Shown piece after piece: positions 1 to 8,649 of a stretch of 43,018 nucleotides of DNA (positions within the stretch are counted from its first letter, which is position 1; the number at the start of each line of letters is the position of its first letter). A model generated the notes under the pieces. That model was not told where the DNA came from. It saw only the letters and a program-made list of their open reading frames with translations, and did not search any database. A program made the position numbers and the translations under genes. The DNA lies in NCBI GenBank assembly GCA_020532545.1, contig JAJBAW010000022.1, positions 1 through 43,018 of the forward strand, in the 5' to 3' direction. Source of the stretch: Candidatus Cloacimonadota bacterium. GTDB lineage: Bacteria > Cloacimonadota > Cloacimonadia > Cloacimonadales > Cloacimonadaceae.

Positions 1-855
1 TGCCTACACAAGGCACAAAATCCAGAATTCTCAAACGATATTGCCCAAGAAACGATCTGCCGCCTGCTAAAATCGCAGAATCGCATCAATGAGATTACAA
101 ACTGGGTGAAAAGCGTGGCGCATAACCTTCTCTGCGAGCACTATGGAACCGAAAAAGATGAACAGGCTCTATATCAAGACTTGCAGATTGAGGGGGAGCT
201 AATCCATCAGCTCTCGAATAATTCCAGCAAGATAGGTCTTGCAGAATGTCTTCATGTAGTTCCAGAATCGATACTCCATAATCAAAACTACAAATCCTAT
301 AGCAAGCTGAAAGAATATGACAGCCTGCAAGCTTACGCCGAAGCCAATAAGCTTGGCTACGAAGCAGCGAAAAGCAGGAGTAAGAAACTTATCAAGAATC
401 TTAAAGCCGAGATTCTGCTTGCTATGGGCTGGCAAGCAAGCCCGGATATACTTGATTACAATCAATATAAAGCGATCCAAAGCTTTATCCGAAAACTCTT
501 GGATTTGAGCACTGCCACCAAGGAAGGAACAAACGAAGCTTTATCCAAGCTGCACCCTGACCTTCCCCAAGTTCTGACTGGCTATACGAGTGTAGAAGAC
601 TGGGGGATTACTATGATTTCAGAGCGGAGGTTCCGGCTCTACCTCTATCATTTAAGTTCTGAGCAGGCTCACCTGATGACCACGATTTTTATTAACATCG
701 GCAAACGAAACCATGTGCAGGTGGAAAACTGCAAAATAAACAAATATGCAGGATCACACAATATTAGTGCTAAAGCTCACATACCAAAGCAGATGGGGGC
801 TGCACTCTGGTCTTACGAAAAAATTATTTCTCTGCTAAACGAAAATAGTCGCTAA
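1..855 (+). CDS. Sigma-70-like regulator, module 1 (5'-truncated by window edge)
   Basis: The reading frame is open from base 1, and its first codons (CLHKAQNPEF) match the internal part of the full copy at 7274-8371, so the first 81 residues lie outside the window. What remains covers the end of a sigma region 2-like segment (DIAQETICRLL, then TNWVKSVAHNLL), a region 4-like helix-turn-helix (QAYAEANKLGYEAAK) and an unknown C-terminal domain (WGITMISERRF to WSYEKIISLL). It differs from the full copy at four residues (G/R, A/D, R/K, F/I). Known: this architecture resembles ECF sigma factors. Inferred: it directs transcription of the peptide and exported proteins that follow. The gene ends 22 bases before a conserved palindromic element. 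The sigma assignment is from motif resemblance only. Confidence 0.72.
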   Translation, partial: CLHKAQNPEFSNDIAQETICRLLKSQNRINEITNWVKSVAHNLLCEHYGTEKDEQALYQDLQIEGELIHQLSNNSSKIGLAECLHVVPESILHNQNYKSYSKLKEYDSLQAYAEANKLGYEAAKSRSKKLIKNLKAEILLAMGWQASPDILDYNQYKAIQSFIRKLLDLSTATKEGTNEALSKLHPDLPQVLTGYTSVEDWGITMISERRFRLYLYHLSSEQAHLMTTIFINIGKRNHVQVENCKINKYAGSHNISAKAHIPKQMGAALWSYEKIISLLNENSR

Positions 856-877
856 TCTACAACCCCCATTTCCTGCA

Positions 878-902
878 TTTTGACACTATATATATAGAGA
901 CT
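878..902 (+). promoter_or_regulatory. Conserved 25-bp element with palindrome CTATATATATAG, module 1
   Basis: The element reads TTTTGACA, then the perfect 12-bp palindrome CTATATATATAG (886-897), then AGACT. It is identical at 8394-8418 and 39814-39838, always between a sigma-like gene and a 69-aa peptide gene, with the palindrome ending 24-26 bases before the peptide start. Identity in the diverged third module, where the surrounding intergenic bases are not conserved, argues for function. It may be the promoter recognised by the sigma-like factor, or an operator. TTGACA at 880-885 has no TATAAT-like hexamer 17 bases downstream, so I do not read it as an ordinary housekeeping promoter. Confidence 0.65.
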
Positions 903-923
903 GAAATTTTAAGGAGTATCAAA

Positions 924-1133
924 ATGAAGAAACTTGCTATTACTGGCTTGCTGTTGCTTGTATTGCTAAATATGCTGTTTGCAGCCATGGATTACACTAT
1001 GCTTGATCCGCTTTCGCTTCCGACTTATACTGGACCGCTGAGTAGTCCAGAAGTAAAAATAGTGTATGAGGACGCTAATGGTGAATACATACTCGTCGAA
1101 ATTGATGGGCAGTTGCATGCCTTCTATTTGTGA
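924..1133 (+). CDS. 69-aa exported peptide, module 1
   Basis: Small protein with a clear signal peptide (MKK, a long leucine-rich core, LFAA around residues 18-21) and a mature part of about 48 residues containing DYT, LPTYTGPLS and VKIVYEDANGEY. I do not recognise the family. It has a good ribosome site (AAGGAG, 910-915) and follows the conserved palindromic element. Compared with the copy at 8440-8649 it has eight nucleotide differences and all are synonymous, which shows selection on the protein. The third copy (39858-40067) has exactly the same length and keeps DYT, YTG, VKIVYED and a final YL. It leads an operon of exported proteins. Possible roles are a sensor or regulator of export, or a surface peptide; nothing in the sequence decides this. 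Confidence 0.85.
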   Translation: MKKLAITGLLLLVLLNMLFAAMDYTMLDPLSLPTYTGPLSSPEVKIVYEDANGEYILVEIDGQLHAFYL

Positions 1134-1180
1134 TTCTGAATTATTTGATTAAGCAATAAAAACGCAAGAAGGTTCAAAAC

Positions 1181-2212
1181 ATGAATACGAAACTTTGTTT
1201 AGCCATATTTATCCTGTCTGTCTTAACTACTCCATATTTCGCTCAAAGAATTGATCGCAATGGTATGGGGATGGTGGCAGATGCTGTAAACTATGACCAA
1301 TCCGTTATCGTTGATACTCTATACTTTGAACGAGAGCTTTTTTCGGTGGCGACAATGTATATCTCACCTTACGGAGACCCGTTTAAAACTTTCATCATTT
1401 ATGGCTCTCCTCTTCCCTATGGAACGTCAAACTACGTTGGTGATGGATGGGACTTTGATTATTCGTGTAATATATCCAGCCGAGCATATTATAGCATCTT
1501 CCTCTCTAATGGTTATATGGGTTATTCCCTTACCTCAGTTGTATTTAAAGTTTATCAGGTTAATTGCTACGCGGGCCATGAATCTCACACTTTCCCGATC
1601 TGGAACGATGGCGACCCTTATTATCTTATGCTGGCTCACGTGCAATATGAGGTTCCGTTTCATGGCAGTTCATATTATCCAGATTTTGTGCAAAACATCG
1701 GAGTTATAAGTAGCGACAATGCTGTTGGTTGGCGTGATTTAGATGTTACAGATGCGTACAACACTACCTTAAACAATAGCAACGGAGACAGAGACTATTT
1801 TCAATTGATGTTATATTTCGAAATTCTTACTGATTGGGACGACATGATAGATAGCGTTTTGCTCAGAAATCCAAATTCTAGCACTGCACCGCATCTGGTT
1901 GTTACATATATGAAGGACGTTTCTGCCGATGATAATGTGAATGTTCCAATGGTAAACAGATTAACTGTCTATCCCAACCCCATCACCACAAACGCTACCA
2001 TCAAATCTGATGAAGGCTTTCCGATTGATGGTATTGAAATGTATAACCTTAGAGGGCAGCGAATTACTACCGTAAACTACTTGAAACAATCCCCAATCGA
2101 ATGGGAGCTGGAGTTGGGGCCTAAACTACCTGCCGGTGTTTACTTGATCAGGTGCAAGGTAATAGATGGCAATGAGAAAAGAATAATAACCCAAAAAATA
2201 TTGTTACACTAA
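1181..2212 (+). CDS. Exported protein with Por/T9SS-type C-terminal sorting domain
   Basis: 343 residues. An N-terminal signal peptide (about 1-21, ending YFAQ) is followed by a roughly 230-residue beta-rich region rich in Tyr, Asp and Ser that I do not recognise. It loosely resembles DNRLRE-type extracellular modules (FKVYQVNC, then DVTDAYN, then HLVVTY). The last 80 residues look like a Por secretion (TIGR04183-type) tail: VYPNPITTNATI, MYNLRGQRI, LPAGVYLIR and a basic end. The gene follows the 69-aa peptide by 47 bases and precedes the subtilase gene by 16 bases, so all three are probably cotranscribed. Export across the outer membrane is inferred from the tail; ligand or enzyme activity is unknown. 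Confidence 0.72.
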   Translation: MNTKLCLAIFILSVLTTPYFAQRIDRNGMGMVADAVNYDQSVIVDTLYFERELFSVATMYISPYGDPFKTFIIYGSPLPYGTSNYVGDGWDFDYSCNISSRAYYSIFLSNGYMGYSLTSVVFKVYQVNCYAGHESHTFPIWNDGDPYYLMLAHVQYEVPFHGSSYYPDFVQNIGVISSDNAVGWRDLDVTDAYNTTLNNSNGDRDYFQLMLYFEILTDWDDMIDSVLLRNPNSSTAPHLVVTYMKDVSADDNVNVPMVNRLTVYPNPITTNATIKSDEGFPIDGIEMYNLRGQRITTVNYLKQSPIEWELELGPKLPAGVYLIRCKVIDGNEKRIITQKILLH

Positions 2213-2228
2213 GCTCATGGAGGAAAAC

Positions 2229-5200
2229 ATGAAAGCTATTGTTTTGTTTTGCCTGATGCTCTGTGCGGTTTTAGGACTATATGCAGAGTATGCACCTCAA
2301 TCTATCTTGTTTAGTTCTTATGACGTTATTGAATCCATCACACAGTATTCCGATTCGCTCTATACTGATTGTGGATGGTTCAATGCTCTATCCGGTAAGC
2401 ATTATATCCACTATCTTGAATCACTCTACGATTATCAAGACAATGGAATTGGCGTTTACTGCTATTATATCAAATACAAAGATGAAGCAAGCGTGGAATC
2501 TATGATTGCGCTCTTTGAATCGGAAAACAAAGTTACCGTGGCAGAACCAAATTGTTATTTTGAGCCATTTAACGACCCACTTATCAATAACCAATGGGCT
2601 TTGCCAACTATCAAGATGGATCAGGTATGGAATCAATACTCGTATTACGGTGATAACATCGTAGTGGGAGTGGTGGACTCAGGAATTGACTTGGGCTTAA
2701 ATGATCCAACTGCACTGTTTTATGGACAAATCCACCCCGATCTGGAGGATAATCTCTATACCGATGCCAACGGCCATCATGGCTATAATGCTTATGCTAT
2801 TGAAGATCCAGACCAATATCTATATAATGTCCAAGATGAATTTGGCCATGGCACCCATGTTGCCGGAATAATCGGAGCCAGAAAGAATAACGGTTACGGT
2901 ATCAGCGGTATAGCTGGAGGCAACGCCGGAACCAATACAGCAGGATGTCAGATCTATTCGGTTAAGGTTGGCGGTACATTTGATAGAAGGAATTATCCGG
3001 CTTCTGCCATTATAAGGGGGATCAGAAATGCACATAGAAATGGCGTCAGGATATTCAATTGCAGTTTTGGTGCATCCAGTAACCAAGTTACACAATTGAG
3101 CACTCAAATTAATCTTTTGAGCGATCCTGCCTCACTTGACCCAGCAATGTTTGTTTGTTCAACAGGTAACGGCTATGTGGAAGCAAGTAACTACCCTGCT
3201 GCATTGCCATATACTATCAGTGTGGCAGCCACAGCCTCAGATGATTCTAAAGCTATGTATTCAACATATCACTCTACAGTGGACATAATTGCTCCTGGTG
3301 GCGGTGGAGGACACGGTGATTCTAGTGGTGTTTTATCTACTATGCCAAGAGATGATTTGTTTTATTATCATACTCATGGAGGTTATAACCCTGAATTTGA
3401 ATACGCCAGTGGAACTTCGATGGCAGCACCGATGGTTACTGCTGCCGTTGTCTTGGTGAAACAAGCACATCCAAATTTGACTCTCCCGGAGATACAACAG
3501 AGAATTATCGGTACTGCCGACGATGTGTCTCAAGCTAATCCCGATCTGAAATATATCGGCAAACTTGGCGCAGGCAGGCTGAACGTGTTGAGAGCTATTG
3601 CAACAGTAAGTCCACATGCCACGCTTCGCTTAAATAGTATTACAGCCAATAACAATGATTTTATCGCGTGCGGCGGACAATCAATGGGATTAAATATTGG
3701 ACTGAAAAATTGGTGGGCTTCCGCTCAAGGCAGTGTCTCCGGGATTCTTCATACTTCAGACCCAAACATCAGCATTTCAAACAACTCTGCGCTCTTTACG
3801 CATCTTGGACAAAACGCCGAAGACCTTTATAGCGCATCCTTCCAAATCAGTGACACTTCAATAATGCCAGGGTATGCCGAATTCAGTCTTGAGCTGACCT
3901 ATGATAACATAACTGAAACACTATATTTTAAAATACCCCGACGCATTGACCTATTAAATACTAAAATCGAAATTGCCAATCGGGCTGCAATCACTGAAAT
4001 GGTGATAAGCGACATGAATGGCAATGGCCAAGATGAAATAGCCTTTATTACTGAAGAAAACAATAACAAATACCTGTGTCTATTAAAAAGCGGAGTAGTT
4101 CATGAAGTGAGTCTTCGCGGAAGCTGTGCTTTAAGGCCAGCCTTGGCTGATATGGACTACGATGGAATTCAGGATATTGTGCTCTTTGATGATTTAGGGC
4201 AATTGATAATATATGATTATGATCTGAACCAGCTTCATGAATCAAGGATATCTGTTCCGGGAGAGATAAAATCATATGTAATCGAAGATCTGAATGACGA
4301 CGGCAGTCTAGATATTGCAGTTGCACATGAAGATGCCGGTGTTTGGAGAGTTAGTATGTTGATATTCAACGATAATGGAATCTATGATTTTGACCTATAT
4401 ACTCATTCTCTTGACCCGGGACGTAGTATCATTTCTCCGTTAGCAGTTGGCGCTGTTGACAATACTCCAAATAACGATATTGTTTGGGTTCAAAGCAATT
4501 ATGTTCCTGGCAGTAGCGTAAACATTGTTACGAGATTAGTTAAGCTGACATATGTAGAGAGTAGAGCAGAAAAGTTTAAAATTGATTCTGGAACTCTGGA
4601 CGAAGTAGTGTGGGGAATCGACTCGATCACAAATTATGGCTGCACTGAATTGATTCTGAGCAGGCCGCATCCTGAAGAATCTCAATTTAGAAGAGCTTAC
4701 ATTTATGTTGGAATAGGATACACACGAATGTTTGGCATTCCCTACATCGAAGGCCAAATTGGTCAATATGCCACTAAATGTATTGACTTCTGCTATGGCT
4801 ATAATGAAGTATGGGTTCATGCGCTTTCTGACAATCCGTCGAACACTTCACAGATAGCCCAGCGAGCATACAAAATTATTGCTGGAGACTTCATAGAATC
4901 AAACCCAGGGGTCGAGATTCTTGTAGGCGCTACGGAAGAAATCTTAGACTCAGAAACTGGTGATTTTATTCAGTATATAAGGAATGATTATCTTCCACTT
5001 ACCTCGCCACCAATCTACCTCAGTAAACATTATCAACCTACTGTAATCACAGATTATAACAATAATGGCATTAAAGATGTGTTTGTTTACAAAGGTGGTG
5101 ATATTCACGGATTTGATGCAAACCATAATAAAATCGACTTGTATAGCTATACTTTGCCACAGAACCAGTTAATCATGTCTTTAGTAGCAGGTAATGCAAG

Positions 5201-6875
5201 AGATTTTCATGTACAAGACCTGTATGCTATGGCAACATACAATGGCGACAGCTATGTCTATTACATTCCGATTTCATCTCATCATGAAAGATTCTATTAT
5301 GATTGGAGACAATTCAGCAATAATGCTCGTAAAACTTGCGAGTATCTACAAGCTCTGCCAGCAGTCGTAAGTATCAATACCTTGCTATGGAATCATTGTG
5401 AAATTGATAAGGATATTCTAATTGATAATAGCCTAATAATTTCCCAAGGCACACGTGTCAAGTTTAGAGGGTCTACCTCATTGATAGGACATGGAGAATT
5501 TGTTGCTGATGGAAATCAAAGTTATCCAATTTCAATTAGTGGTATGTGCCCGAAATATCTTCCTGGATATTGGAATGGAATATCTATGCATAGTTCATCA
5601 ACTATGGGATTACGTTATGCTGAGTTGTCGAATGCTTGCGCAGCAATTGATTTATATAATGCCGGAAGTAACATTATATCATTCAGCAAATTCTTCTCAA
5701 ACCAGTATTCTATAAGATTATACAGTGCACTGCTTGATATGTGGCACACTGAAATAAAGAAATCAGTGACCGGAATAGCAGCTTTCAATAACTCTGATTT
5801 AAACTTAGGATACTCAACGGGATCAAACAATATATCGTTTAACCGAACTGGCATCTATTCGCATGAATCTTCACCTTACTTAGATGAAGGCTGTAATGAT
5901 ATTAATAATCCCGGATTACAAAGTTGGAATATCTTCTCTGTGAATACGCCCGATGGAATAAAGGCTCAGTCAAACTGGTGGGGGAACGATGGCTACGATC
6001 CACCTTACATTGAGAGAACCTTTAATGAACCGGATATCATAACGTATGCTCCATTCCTGTTAACGTCCAATGTCGATGCGAAACAAGGCAAATCTCAGTC
6101 TGACTTTATGATTGCAGAGGCATTAAGATGTGATGAGCAATGGGCTCAAGCTATTCCCTACTACGAAACGGTAAACTCTGATAATACAATGGGGCCAGAA
6201 ACATATATGTCAGTAAATGGGCTCTTCAAATGCCATCAGGAACTTAATAGCCTGAGCAGTCATAAGACGTGGCTGCTTACAAAAATAAGCAATAGCACCG
6301 AAAGCTCTTATAACAAGTATCTTCTAAATAATCTTGCTATGGCGAATCGTGTGTTAGGTGATTTCCAAGAAGCTCTTGATTATTATGAGAGTATTCTTGA
6401 TAATATTCCAAGTTATGCTGATTCTTGCTACGCAATAATCGATATTGGATTTACTTGGTTGGAATCGAATAATCGAATGTACGGCAAATATGCATCCCTG
6501 CGCCCAAGATCAATAAATGATCATCTAACGGCCTCTAATAGACTCTTGAATTCGATATTATTAGATGAGCCAATGGAAAGCTATACTGAAATTCCTAGTC
6601 TTCCTCAAATCAATGCAAACTACCCCAACCCGTTCAATCCCTCGACGACTATCGTATACAGCGTTCCCCAAAAAGCTGGAGTTAGGTTGGATGTTTACAA
6701 TGTTAAAGGCCAGAAGGTTAAAACATTGATTAATTCAGAGCTTGAAAAGGGACAGCATCAAGCAATTTGGAATGGTAGAGATGATAAGAACTGCGGTGTA
6801 GCCTCTGGTGTATATTTTATCCGCCTGGAAACTGCAGGAAAAGCAAGCATGGGAAAAATGCTGTTGATGAAATAG
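2229..6875 (+). CDS. S8 subtilisin-like protease mosaic with FG-GAP, beta-helix, TPR and FlgD-like sorting domain
   Basis: 1548 residues counted from the ATG at 2229. That start is preferred over the in-frame ATG at 2217 because GGAGG at 2219-2223 then sits just upstream. Order of parts: signal peptide (about 1-19), a propeptide-like region, and the S8 catalytic domain with Asp150 (VDSGID), His207 (GHGTHVAG) and Ser397 (GTSMAAP) all intact. Then come a beta-sandwich linker, FG-GAP/VCBS-like repeats (about 590-1000; DMNGNGQDE, DLNDDGSLD), a right-handed beta-helix region (about 1050-1280), TPR-like helices (about 1290-1415) and a FlgD-like sorting tail (NYPNPFNPSTTI to MLLMK). It is probably an active surface or secreted endopeptidase; the substrate is unknown. 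It is the last gene of module 1 and is followed by a strong terminator. Confidence 0.9.
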   Translation: MKAIVLFCLMLCAVLGLYAEYAPQSILFSSYDVIESITQYSDSLYTDCGWFNALSGKHYIHYLESLYDYQDNGIGVYCYYIKYKDEASVESMIALFESENKVTVAEPNCYFEPFNDPLINNQWALPTIKMDQVWNQYSYYGDNIVVGVVDSGIDLGLNDPTALFYGQIHPDLEDNLYTDANGHHGYNAYAIEDPDQYLYNVQDEFGHGTHVAGIIGARKNNGYGISGIAGGNAGTNTAGCQIYSVKVGGTFDRRNYPASAIIRGIRNAHRNGVRIFNCSFGASSNQVTQLSTQINLLSDPASLDPAMFVCSTGNGYVEASNYPAALPYTISVAATASDDSKAMYSTYHSTVDIIAPGGGGGHGDSSGVLSTMPRDDLFYYHTHGGYNPEFEYASGTSMAAPMVTAAVVLVKQAHPNLTLPEIQQRIIGTADDVSQANPDLKYIGKLGAGRLNVLRAIATVSPHATLRLNSITANNNDFIACGGQSMGLNIGLKNWWASAQGSVSGILHTSDPNISISNNSALFTHLGQNAEDLYSASFQISDTSIMPGYAEFSLELTYDNITETLYFKIPRRIDLLNTKIEIANRAAITEMVISDMNGNGQDEIAFITEENNNKYLCLLKSGVVHEVSLRGSCALRPALADMDYDGIQDIVLFDDLGQLIIYDYDLNQLHESRISVPGEIKSYVIEDLNDDGSLDIAVAHEDAGVWRVSMLIFNDNGIYDFDLYTHSLDPGRSIISPLAVGAVDNTPNNDIVWVQSNYVPGSSVNIVTRLVKLTYVESRAEKFKIDSGTLDEVVWGIDSITNYGCTELILSRPHPEESQFRRAYIYVGIGYTRMFGIPYIEGQIGQYATKCIDFCYGYNEVWVHALSDNPSNTSQIAQRAYKIIAGDFIESNPGVEILVGATEEILDSETGDFIQYIRNDYLPLTSPPIYLSKHYQPTVITDYNNNGIKDVFVYKGGDIHGFDANHNKIDLYSYTLPQNQLIMSLVAGNARDFHVQDLYAMATYNGDSYVYYIPISSHHERFYYDWRQFSNNARKTCEYLQALPAVVSINTLLWNHCEIDKDILIDNSLIISQGTRVKFRGSTSLIGHGEFVADGNQSYPISISGMCPKYLPGYWNGISMHSSSTMGLRYAELSNACAAIDLYNAGSNIISFSKFFSNQYSIRLYSALLDMWHTEIKKSVTGIAAFNNSDLNLGYSTGSNNISFNRTGIYSHESSPYLDEGCNDINNPGLQSWNIFSVNTPDGIKAQSNWWGNDGYDPPYIERTFNEPDIITYAPFLLTSNVDAKQGKSQSDFMIAEALRCDEQWAQAIPYYETVNSDNTMGPETYMSVNGLFKCHQELNSLSSHKTWLLTKISNSTESSYNKYLLNNLAMANRVLGDFQEALDYYESILDNIPSYADSCYAIIDIGFTWLESNNRMYGKYASLRPRSINDHLTASNRLLNSILLDEPMESYTEIPSLPQINANYPNPFNPSTTIVYSVPQKAGVRLDVYNVKGQKVKTLINSELEKGQHQAIWNGRDDKNCGVASGVYFIRLETAGKASMGKMLLMK

Positions 6876-6943
6876 TATCATATGGCTACAAGATGCTTGA
6901 ATGCATTTCTGTAAAAAGTGTTTTCAAGGCATCACCAAAATGA

Positions 6944-6985
6944 GAATACGGGCACGGTCATCTGATCGTGCCCGTATTCATTTTG
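6944..6985 (+). terminator. Rho-independent terminator after the subtilase gene
   Basis: A perfect 13-bp GC-rich stem (GAATACGGGCACG at 6944-6956 with its complement at 6967-6979) has a 10-base loop and is followed by ATTTTGTG. The stem can extend into AAAATGA/TCATTTT with a two-base bulge. It closes the module 1 operon. Confidence 0.85.
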
Positions 6986-7100
6986 TGTCTGGCTATTCTT
7001 AACAGCCTGCTTCTTAGGTTAACCATGATTTATATGCCAGTAAACGACTGTCCTGTATGTAAATAAACACAGATAGGCAAGGATGAATAAATATTTGGGA

Positions 7101-7129
7101 TTGACAGAAAGATAATCCATTTGTAAGAT
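7101..7129 (+). promoter_or_regulatory. Sigma-70-type promoter upstream of module 2 regulator
   Basis: TTGACA (7101-7106), a 17-base spacer and TAAGAT (7124-7129) make a near-consensus housekeeping promoter. It lies about 145 bases before the chosen start of the sigma-like gene. The rest of 6986-7273 shows no convincing gene. Confidence 0.6.
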
Positions 7130-7273
7130 GGCATAAGTGAAGTATCTTCAAAAATGATTATGTTTACACTAATGAAGGACACGCACAGCTCGTATTGTCC
7201 TCAGTGTATTCAGCCCTTACATTTGCTCATATTTAAAAGACAAGTGAGTTTGCCTTGCAAATCAGGTGGAATA

Positions 7274-8371
7274 ATGAAACAGGATGCACTGCCAATAAGC
7301 AAAGAAATCTATAATGAAATCGTCGCTTGTGTGATCGATATGGTTCAAAGCAACTTTGAAAATCTGAACATATCAAAAGACGCAGCAAACTGTGTTTTGG
7401 TCAGATTCTTAAATGCTCCACCATCGACAGATGACGCTATAGTCCAGGTTCAGGCTATGTATTCAAAAGTAATTGAAGAACTTTTTGCTTCATACCATAA
7501 GGTAGCATTTCAGTATTGCCTACACAAGGCACAAAATCCAGAATTCTCAAACGATATTGCCCAAGAAACGATCTGCCGCCTGCTAAAATCGCAGAATCGC
7601 ATCAATGAGATTACAAACTGGGTGAAAAGCGTAGCGCATAACCTTCTCTGCGAGCACTATCGCACCGAAAAAGATGAACAGGCTCTATATCAAGACTTAC
7701 AGATTGAGGGGGAGCTAATCCATCAGCTCTCGAATAATTCCAGTAAGATAGGTCTTGCAGAATGTCTTCATGTAGTTCCAGAATCGATACTCCATAATCA
7801 AAACTACAAATCCTATAGCAAGCTGAAAGAATATGACAGCCTGCAAGCTTACGCCGAAGACAATAAGCTTGGCTACGAAGCAGCGAAAAGCAAGAGTAAG
7901 AAACTTATCAAGAATCTTAAAGCAGAGATTCTGCTTGCTATGGGCTGGCAAGCAAGCCCGGATATACTTGATTACAATCAATATAAAGCGATCCAAAGCA
8001 TTATCCGAAAGCTCTTGGATTTGAGCACTGCCACCAAGGAAGGAACAAACGAAGCTTTATCCAAGCTGCACCCTGACCTTCCCCAAGTTCTGACTGGCTA
8101 TACGAGTGTAGAAGACTGGGGGATTACTATGATTTCAGAGCGGAGGTTCCGGCTCTACCTCTATCATTTAAGTTCTGAGCAGGCTCACCTGATGACCACG
8201 ATTTTTATTAACATCGGCAAACGAAACCATGTGCAGGTGGAAAACTGCAAAATAAACAAATATGCAGGATCACACAATATTAGTGCTAAAGCTCACATAC
8301 CAAAGCAGATGGGGGCTGCACTCTGGTCTTACGAAAAAATTATTTCTCTGCTAAACGAAAATAGTCGCTAA
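7274..8371 (+). CDS. Sigma-70-like regulator with unknown C-terminal domain, module 2
   Basis: 365 residues from the ATG at 7274, which has AGGTGG four bases upstream and aligns with the start of the third copy. An in-frame ATG at 7154 would add 40 residues without homology. Residues 77-130 resemble sigma region 2 (DIAQETICRLL, TNWVKSVAHNLLCEHYR) and 178-224 resemble region 4 with a helix-turn-helix (LQAYAEDNKLGYEAAK). Residues 275-360 form an extra domain (DWGITMISERRF, IPKQMG, LWSYEKIISLL) that I do not recognise. That domain is the best conserved part against the third copy. Canonical ECF factors end soon after region 4, so it may serve sensing or self-control. No anti-sigma gene is adjacent; the 69-aa exported peptide follows instead. 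Confidence 0.75.
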   Translation: MKQDALPISKEIYNEIVACVIDMVQSNFENLNISKDAANCVLVRFLNAPPSTDDAIVQVQAMYSKVIEELFASYHKVAFQYCLHKAQNPEFSNDIAQETICRLLKSQNRINEITNWVKSVAHNLLCEHYRTEKDEQALYQDLQIEGELIHQLSNNSSKIGLAECLHVVPESILHNQNYKSYSKLKEYDSLQAYAEDNKLGYEAAKSKSKKLIKNLKAEILLAMGWQASPDILDYNQYKAIQSIIRKLLDLSTATKEGTNEALSKLHPDLPQVLTGYTSVEDWGITMISERRFRLYLYHLSSEQAHLMTTIFINIGKRNHVQVENCKINKYAGSHNISAKAHIPKQMGAALWSYEKIISLLNENSR

Positions 8372-8393
8372 TCTACAACCCCCATTTCCTGCA

Positions 8394-8418
8394 TTTTGAC
8401 ACTATATATATAGAGACT
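8394..8418 (+). promoter_or_regulatory. Conserved 25-bp element with palindrome CTATATATATAG, module 2
   Basis: Same sequence as 878-902 and 39814-39838; the palindrome occupies 8402-8413. It lies 22 bases after the regulator stop and 26 bases (palindrome end) before the peptide start. Confidence 0.65.
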
Positions 8419-8439
8419 GAAATTTTAAGGAGTATCAAA

Positions 8440-8649
8440 ATGAAGAAACTTGCTATTACTGGCTTGCTGTTGCTTGTATTGCTAAACATGCTGTTTGCAG
8501 CTATGGATTACACAATGCTTGATCCGCTTTCGCTTCCGACTTATACTGGGCCGCTGAGCAGTCCAGAAGTAAAAATAGTGTATGAAGACGCTAACGGTGA
8601 ATACATACTCGTCGAAATTGATGGGCAGTTGCATGCATTCTATTTGTGA
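8440..8649 (+). CDS. 69-aa exported peptide, module 2
   Basis: The protein is identical to the one at 924-1133 although the genes differ at eight positions, every one at a third codon position and silent. Signal peptide about 1-20, then a short mature region with VKIVYEDANGEY and an aromatic C-terminus (HAFYL). Ribosome site AAGGAG lies eight bases upstream of the ATG. Unlike module 1, it is followed by a 237-base leader before the next gene. Family and function unknown. Confidence 0.85.
   Translation: MKKLAITGLLLLVLLNMLFAAMDYTMLDPLSLPTYTGPLSSPEVKIVYEDANGEYILVEIDGQLHAFYL

Larger units (their letters stand above)
1..1133. repeat. Module duplication, copy 1 (direct repeat of 7517-8649)
   Basis: Bases 1-1133 align to 7517-8649 without an insertion or deletion. 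Similarity stops exactly at the stop codon of the 69-aa peptide gene; the left boundary lies outside the window. Bases 496-970 are identical in both copies. The few differences fall in the 5' part of the regulator gene and in the peptide gene. The pattern fits a recent duplication, or ongoing gene conversion, of the regulator, element and peptide block but not of the exported-protein genes behind it. Confidence 0.9.
7517..8649. repeat. Module duplication, copy 2 (direct repeat of 1-1133)
   Basis: Partner of the repeat at 1-1133, in the same orientation, 7516 bases apart and collinear without indels. It breaks immediately after the peptide stop codon: bases after 1133 and after 8649 are unrelated. 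Confidence 0.9.

Noticed and set aside
880-908. TTGACA at 880-885 as an ordinary sigma-70 promoter
   Set aside because: Seventeen bases downstream there is GAAATT (or AATTTC in module 3), not a -10. The palindrome occupies the spacer instead.
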